Source: Alcanivorax sp. DG881
Lineage (GTDB): Bacteria; Pseudomonadota; Gammaproteobacteria; Pseudomonadales; Alcanivoracaceae
Length of the DNA stretch: 62,505 nucleotides
Direction of reading: 5' to 3'
Assembly: GCF_000155615.1 (NCBI RefSeq)
Contig: NZ_DS989915.1
Location: forward strand, 3,528,145-3,590,649
Of the stretch, positions 59,249 to 62,505 are shown piece after piece. The number at the start of each line of letters is the position of its first letter. Position 1 is the stretch's first letter. Below the pieces are notes generated by a model. The model had not been told where the DNA came from and made no database searches. It saw only the letters and a program-made list of their open reading frames with translations. Both the position numbers and the translations under genes were made by a program.

Positions 59249-61048
59249 ATGAGTGACCTGAAACCGTTGGGCATTACCGATGTGGTGCTACGCGATGCCC
59301 ACCAGTCCCTGTTTGCCACCCGCATGCGTCTGGATGACATGTTGCCGATTGCCGCGGAACTCGATGACATTGGCTTCTGGTCACTGGAATCCTGGGGCGG
59401 CGCGACCTTTGATGCCTGTATCCGTTATCTGGGCGAAGACCCATGGCAACGCATCCGCGAATTGAAGCAGGCCATGCCGAAAACGCCGCAGCAAATGCTG
59501 CTGCGGGGGCAGAACCTGTTGGGCTATCGCCATTACGCGGATGACGTGGTGGATGCCTTTGTGGAACGTGCAGCGGAAAACGGCGTGGATGTGTTCCGTG
59601 TGTTTGATGCCATGAACGACATGCGCAACATTGAGCGGGCCATCGCCGCTGTGGTGAAGCAGGGCAAGCACGCTCAGGGCACTATCGCGTACACAGTCAG
59701 TCCGGTGCACACCATGGACATGTGGGTGGAGCAGGGCAAAGTGATCGAACAGATGGGCGCCCATTCTGTTGCCATTAAAGACATGGCTGGCCTGCTGCGC
59801 CCGGCCGTGGCGTTCGAGTTGGTAACCCGACTTAAAGCGTCCCTGAATATTCCGGTGCACATGCAATCCCACGCGACCACCGGATTGTCCACCGCCACGG
59901 CCCTGAAAGCGGCAGAAGCGGGCATCGACAACGTGGACACCGCCATCTCGTCCATGTCGATGACCTACGGGCACAGCCCTACGGAATCCGTAGTCGCCAT
60001 GTTGGAAGGCACGGATCGAGACACCGGGCTGGATATCAAAAAACTGAATCGTATCGCCGGCTATTTTCGTGAGGTTCGCAAGAAGTACGCCGCCTTCGAA
60101 GGCAGCTTGCGCGGTGTGGATGCGCGCATCCTGGTGGCGCAGGTGCCCGGCGGCATGCTCACCAATATGGAGAGCCAGCTCAAGGAGCAGGGCGCAGCGG
60201 ACCGGTTCGATGAAGTGCTGCAGGAAATTCCCGGCGTCCGTGAAGATCTGGGGTTTATCCCGCTGGTGACACCCACCTCGCAAATCGTCGGTACCCAGGC
60301 GGTGCTGAATGTACTCTCCGGCGAACGCTACAAAGTGCTCAGCAAGGAAACCCGCGGCATCCTCCGTGGCGAATATGGCGCCGCACCGGCACCGTACAAC
60401 GCGGAGCTACAGCAGCGCGCCCTGGAGGGGGATGAACCGGTTACCTGCCGTCCGGGTGATTTACTTGATAACGAAATGGACAACCTCCGCGATGAAGTGC
60501 TGGCCCTGGCAAAAGACAAGGGCATGGGGCTGGCGGAAGGGGAGCGGTTAACCGATGACGTGCTGACCTATGCGCTGTTCCCGCAAATCGGCCAGCGTTT
60601 TCTGGAAAACCGGGGCGATGCCTCGGCGTTTGAAGCGGCGCCCGGCGAAGGTAAAGACACCGCCAGCGGCGACGCCCAGTCAGACGGGGTTTATACCGTT
60701 GAGGTGGACGGCCAGCAGTACACGGTGAAAGTGAACGAGGGCGGTGATGTAACCGGCCTGCGTGCGGTGGGTGGTGCCTCTGCCCCTGCGCCATCCGCAC
60801 CCTCTCCAGGTAACCCGGCCAACAGCGTGCCGGTGCCTGCGCCGCTGGCGGGGAATATTTTTCAGGTACTGGTGAAGCCTGGCGATCAGGTCACCGAAGG
60901 TCAGAAAATCATGGTGCTGGAAGCCATGAAAATGGAAACGGATGTGTCCAGTACCAGCGCAGGCGTGGTCAGCGAGGTGGCCGTGAAAGAGGGCGACGCC
61001 GTGGCCGTGGGGCAAACCCTGCTCAGCGTGGAGCCCGCCAATGGATAA
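59249..61048 (+). CDS. oadA: Oxaloacetate decarboxylase alpha subunit (biotin carboxyltransferase)
   Basis: A 599-residue subunit. The N-terminal carboxyltransferase TIM barrel opens [18 protein letters not shown]. The metal/carboxyl site has K in [13 protein letters not shown] (about 173-185) and HMQSHATTG (about 207-215). The biotin domain is at the C-terminus with biotin-accepting K561 in [10 protein letters not shown]. The linker (about 470-530) is Ala/Pro-rich. It transfers CO2 from oxaloacetate to biotin, for decarboxylation by the beta subunit. Pyruvate carboxylase or methylmalonyl-CoA decarboxylase are excluded by the oadG-oadB partners. Confidence 0.95.
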   Translation: MSDLKPLGITDVVLRDAHQSLFATRMRLDDMLPIAAELDDIGFWSLESWGGATFDACIRYLGEDPWQRIRELKQAMPKTPQQMLLRGQNLLGYRHYADDVVDAFVERAAENGVDVFRVFDAMNDMRNIERAIAAVVKQGKHAQGTIAYTVSPVHTMDMWVEQGKVIEQMGAHSVAIKDMAGLLRPAVAFELVTRLKASLNIPVHMQSHATTGLSTATALKAAEAGIDNVDTAISSMSMTYGHSPTESVVAMLEGTDRDTGLDIKKLNRIAGYFREVRKKYAAFEGSLRGVDARILVAQVPGGMLTNMESQLKEQGAADRFDEVLQEIPGVREDLGFIPLVTPTSQIVGTQAVLNVLSGERYKVLSKETRGILRGEYGAAPAPYNAELQQRALEGDEPVTCRPGDLLDNEMDNLRDEVLALAKDKGMGLAEGERLTDDVLTYALFPQIGQRFLENRGDASAFEAAPGEGKDTASGDAQSDGVYTVEVDGQQYTVKVNEGGDVTGLRAVGGASAPAPSAPSPGNPANSVPVPAPLAGNIFQVLVKPGDQVTEGQKIMVLEAMKMETDVSSTSAGVVSEVAVKEGDAVAVGQTLLSVEPANG

Positions 61049-62339
61049 GCTGCAAACCCTCTGGCACAGCACCGGGCTGTTTCACATGAGTGGCGGCCAG
61101 CTGGTCATGCTGCTGGTCTGCCTGGGCCTGCTGTGGCTGGCCATCCACAAAAAATTTGAGCCATTGCTGTTGTTGCCCATCGGCTTTGGTGGCCTGCTGG
61201 CCAATATTCCCATGGCCGGGCTGGCGGAATCCGCCATCAGCCAGGCGCTGCATTTCGGCTCTGTCGACCTGTTGGCCTCCATGGCACAGGTGCTGGGCAT
61301 GGAGGCCGGGGCAGGGCGTGACGCGCTTTATACGGCCGCGCAGGCGGCAGGGCCAGCGGTGCAGGACCAGCTGCATTATCTGGCAGTAAACGCCAATTAC
61401 GGCGACGGTATTCTCTATTTGATTTATACCGTAGGCCTGACCACCGGTATTTTCCCACTGCTGATCTTCATGGGCGTGGGGGCCATGACCGATTTTGGTC
61501 CGCTGCTGGCCAACCCGCGCACCCTGTTGCTGGGCGCGGCGGCGCAATTTGGCATCTTTGCTGCCTTGCTCGGAGCACTGGCGCTGAATTTTCTGGGCAT
61601 GGAATTTTCCCTGTCGGATGCTGCCGCCATCGGCATCATCGGTGGCGCAGACGGTCCCACTTCCATCTATGTCACCACCAAGCTGGCGCCCCATCTGCTT
61701 GGCGCGATTGCGGTGGCGGCCTATTCCTACATGGCGCTGGTACCCATTATCCAGCCGCCGATCATTCGGGCGCTGACCTCGCAAAAAGAGCGGCAGATTA
61801 AAATGGAGCAACTCCGCCCGGTGAGCCAGGTAGAGAAAATTCTGTTCCCGATCCTGTTGCTGGTTCTGGTGGCGCTGGTGTTGCCTGATGCGGCGCCACT
61901 GTTGGGCATGTTCTGCCTGGGTAACCTGATGAAAGAATCCGGGGTGGTGAACCGGCTGGTGGACACCACCAGCAATGCCCTGATCAATGTGGTGACCATC
62001 ATGCTGGGGCTGGCCGTGGGCTCGAAACTTAGTGCGGACAAGTTTTTGGTGATGGAAACCCTTGGCATCCTGGCCTTGGGTCTGGTGGCGTTCATGATCG
62101 GCACCGCCACCGGCGTGTTGATGGCCAAGTTGCTCAACCGCGTCAGTCGCCACCCAGTGAACCCCATTATCGGCGCAGCCGGTGTGTCCGCCGTGCCCAT
62201 GGCGGCACGGGTGGCCAACAAGGTCGGCCTGGACGCCAACCCCCACAACTTCCTGCTCATGCACGCCATGGGGCCCAACGTGGCCGGCGTTATTGGCTCC
62301 GCCGTGGCCGCCGGCGTCCTGCTCAACTTCGCCGGCTGA
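61041..62339 (+). CDS. oadB: Oxaloacetate decarboxylase beta subunit (sodium pump)
   Basis: A 432-residue integral membrane protein with about nine helices. It keeps the family motif [20 protein letters not shown] (about 196-215) with the Asp required for Na+ transport, and [16 protein letters not shown] and [20 protein letters not shown]. It decarboxylates carboxybiotin and exports two Na+, linking oxaloacetate breakdown to a sodium gradient. Its start overlaps oadA by 8 bases. The last gene of the operon; a GC-rich hairpin follows. Confidence 0.95.
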   Translation: MDKLQTLWHSTGLFHMSGGQLVMLLVCLGLLWLAIHKKFEPLLLLPIGFGGLLANIPMAGLAESAISQALHFGSVDLLASMAQVLGMEAGAGRDALYTAAQAAGPAVQDQLHYLAVNANYGDGILYLIYTVGLTTGIFPLLIFMGVGAMTDFGPLLANPRTLLLGAAAQFGIFAALLGALALNFLGMEFSLSDAAAIGIIGGADGPTSIYVTTKLAPHLLGAIAVAAYSYMALVPIIQPPIIRALTSQKERQIKMEQLRPVSQVEKILFPILLLVLVALVLPDAAPLLGMFCLGNLMKESGVVNRLVDTTSNALINVVTIMLGLAVGSKLSADKFLVMETLGILALGLVAFMIGTATGVLMAKLLNRVSRHPVNPIIGAAGVSAVPMAARVANKVGLDANPHNFLLMHAMGPNVAGVIGSAVAAGVLLNFAG

Positions 62340-62347
62340 TCTTCTCC

Positions 62348-62380
62348 GCGTGGCGTTCGCGCCACGCGCTTCCTTCCTCT
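62348..62380 (+). terminator. Hairpin after oadB
   Basis: GCGTGGCG-TTCG-CGCCACGC (62348-62367) is followed by pyrimidine-rich GCTTCCTTCCTCTC, a weak T tract. It is probably a terminator of the oad operon. Confidence 0.6.
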
Positions 62381-62387
62381 CCCATCC

Positions 62388-62431
62388 CTGTAGGAGTTCC
62401 CTTCCAGGGGACGAACCGCGCGAAGCGCGAA
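62388..62431 (+). repeat. GTAGGAG-type REP element
   Basis: CTGTAGGAGTTCCCTTCCAG followed by a CGCG-CGAA-GCGCG hairpin. It aligns with 55349-55395. No gene is seen in 62340-62505. Confidence 0.65.
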
Positions 62432-62505
62432 AAGGATCCGAAGGATCATCGGTTGAGTCTGAGCTTCGCCTGTCCTTCTATTATCGCAATAGACGGAAAG
62501 ATGCG

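Noticed and set aside
59381-60283. A 300-codon frame antisense to oadA
   Set aside because: The oadA motifs are continuous on the other strand. The antisense translation has no ribosome binding site or known motif.

Overview
The window is one contiguous stretch of a GC-rich gammaproteobacterial chromosome. The gene content and order (rpsP-rimM-trmD-rplS, then xerD, dsbC, alaC, hom, thrC; fabA-fabB; an AlgP-like histone-H1-type protein beside bfd-bfr; several acyl-CoA and fatty-acid genes; Pseudomonas-type REP elements) suggest a marine Oceanospirillales relative, most likely Alcanivorax or a close genus. That placement is inference from gene content and was not tested by a search. No phage or plasmid backbone is present. 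The only certain mobile element is one IS110-family insertion.

Layout. 1-2300: promoter and ribosomal/tRNA-modification operon. 2400-8570: xerD, dsbC, then alanine, homoserine and threonine synthesis (alaC, hom, thrC). 8571-10763: an unusually long, structured leader and a BCCT osmolyte transporter. 10800-18800: small metabolic and unknown genes (DUF3565, a beta-lactamase-fold hydrolase, an Mpo1-like protein, a truncated haemoglobin, a 57-residue membrane protein, a class III CoA-transferase, trmH, a large secreted unknown protein, a protein methyltransferase). 18948-21720: DegP/DegQ protease, IS110 element and a REP-like palindrome. 21729-26000: crotonase, thioredoxin-like protein, a two-copy secreted protein, quinone oxidoreductase.

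26179-31823 is the most unusual part: a 260-residue unknown plus a LysR regulator, then two divergent operons. One encodes a beta-propeller-like protein and an MTA/SAH-nucleosidase-like protein. The other encodes a 419-residue helical-plus-beta protein of toxin-like architecture and a small Asn-rich partner. I do not recognise this set as a described system.

31900-44770: DoxX, TM2 protein, purT, tadA, an OmpA/OprF-type protein, a degenerate GGDEF protein, a cyclopropane-fatty-acid gene cluster arranged as two divergent operons, and a two-component pair whose kinase and regulator converge on a GAF gene. 44858-49854: long acyl-CoA dehydrogenase, porin, fabB-fabA. 50237-54213: the second half of the cytochrome c maturation system (ccmF-ccmG-ccmH-ccmI) without ccmA-E beside it. 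54499-58600: adk, about 1.3 kb of poorly coding DNA, AlgP-like protein, iron-regulated bfd and bfr, tRNA-Arg(ACG). 58994-62339: the sodium-pumping oxaloacetate decarboxylase operon oadGAB.

Intergenic DNA carries several dispersed repeat families: a 40-base word that sits just downstream of Rho-independent terminators, Pseudomonas-like GTAGGAG palindromes, and GCCAGACGC/GTCAGGC arrays.
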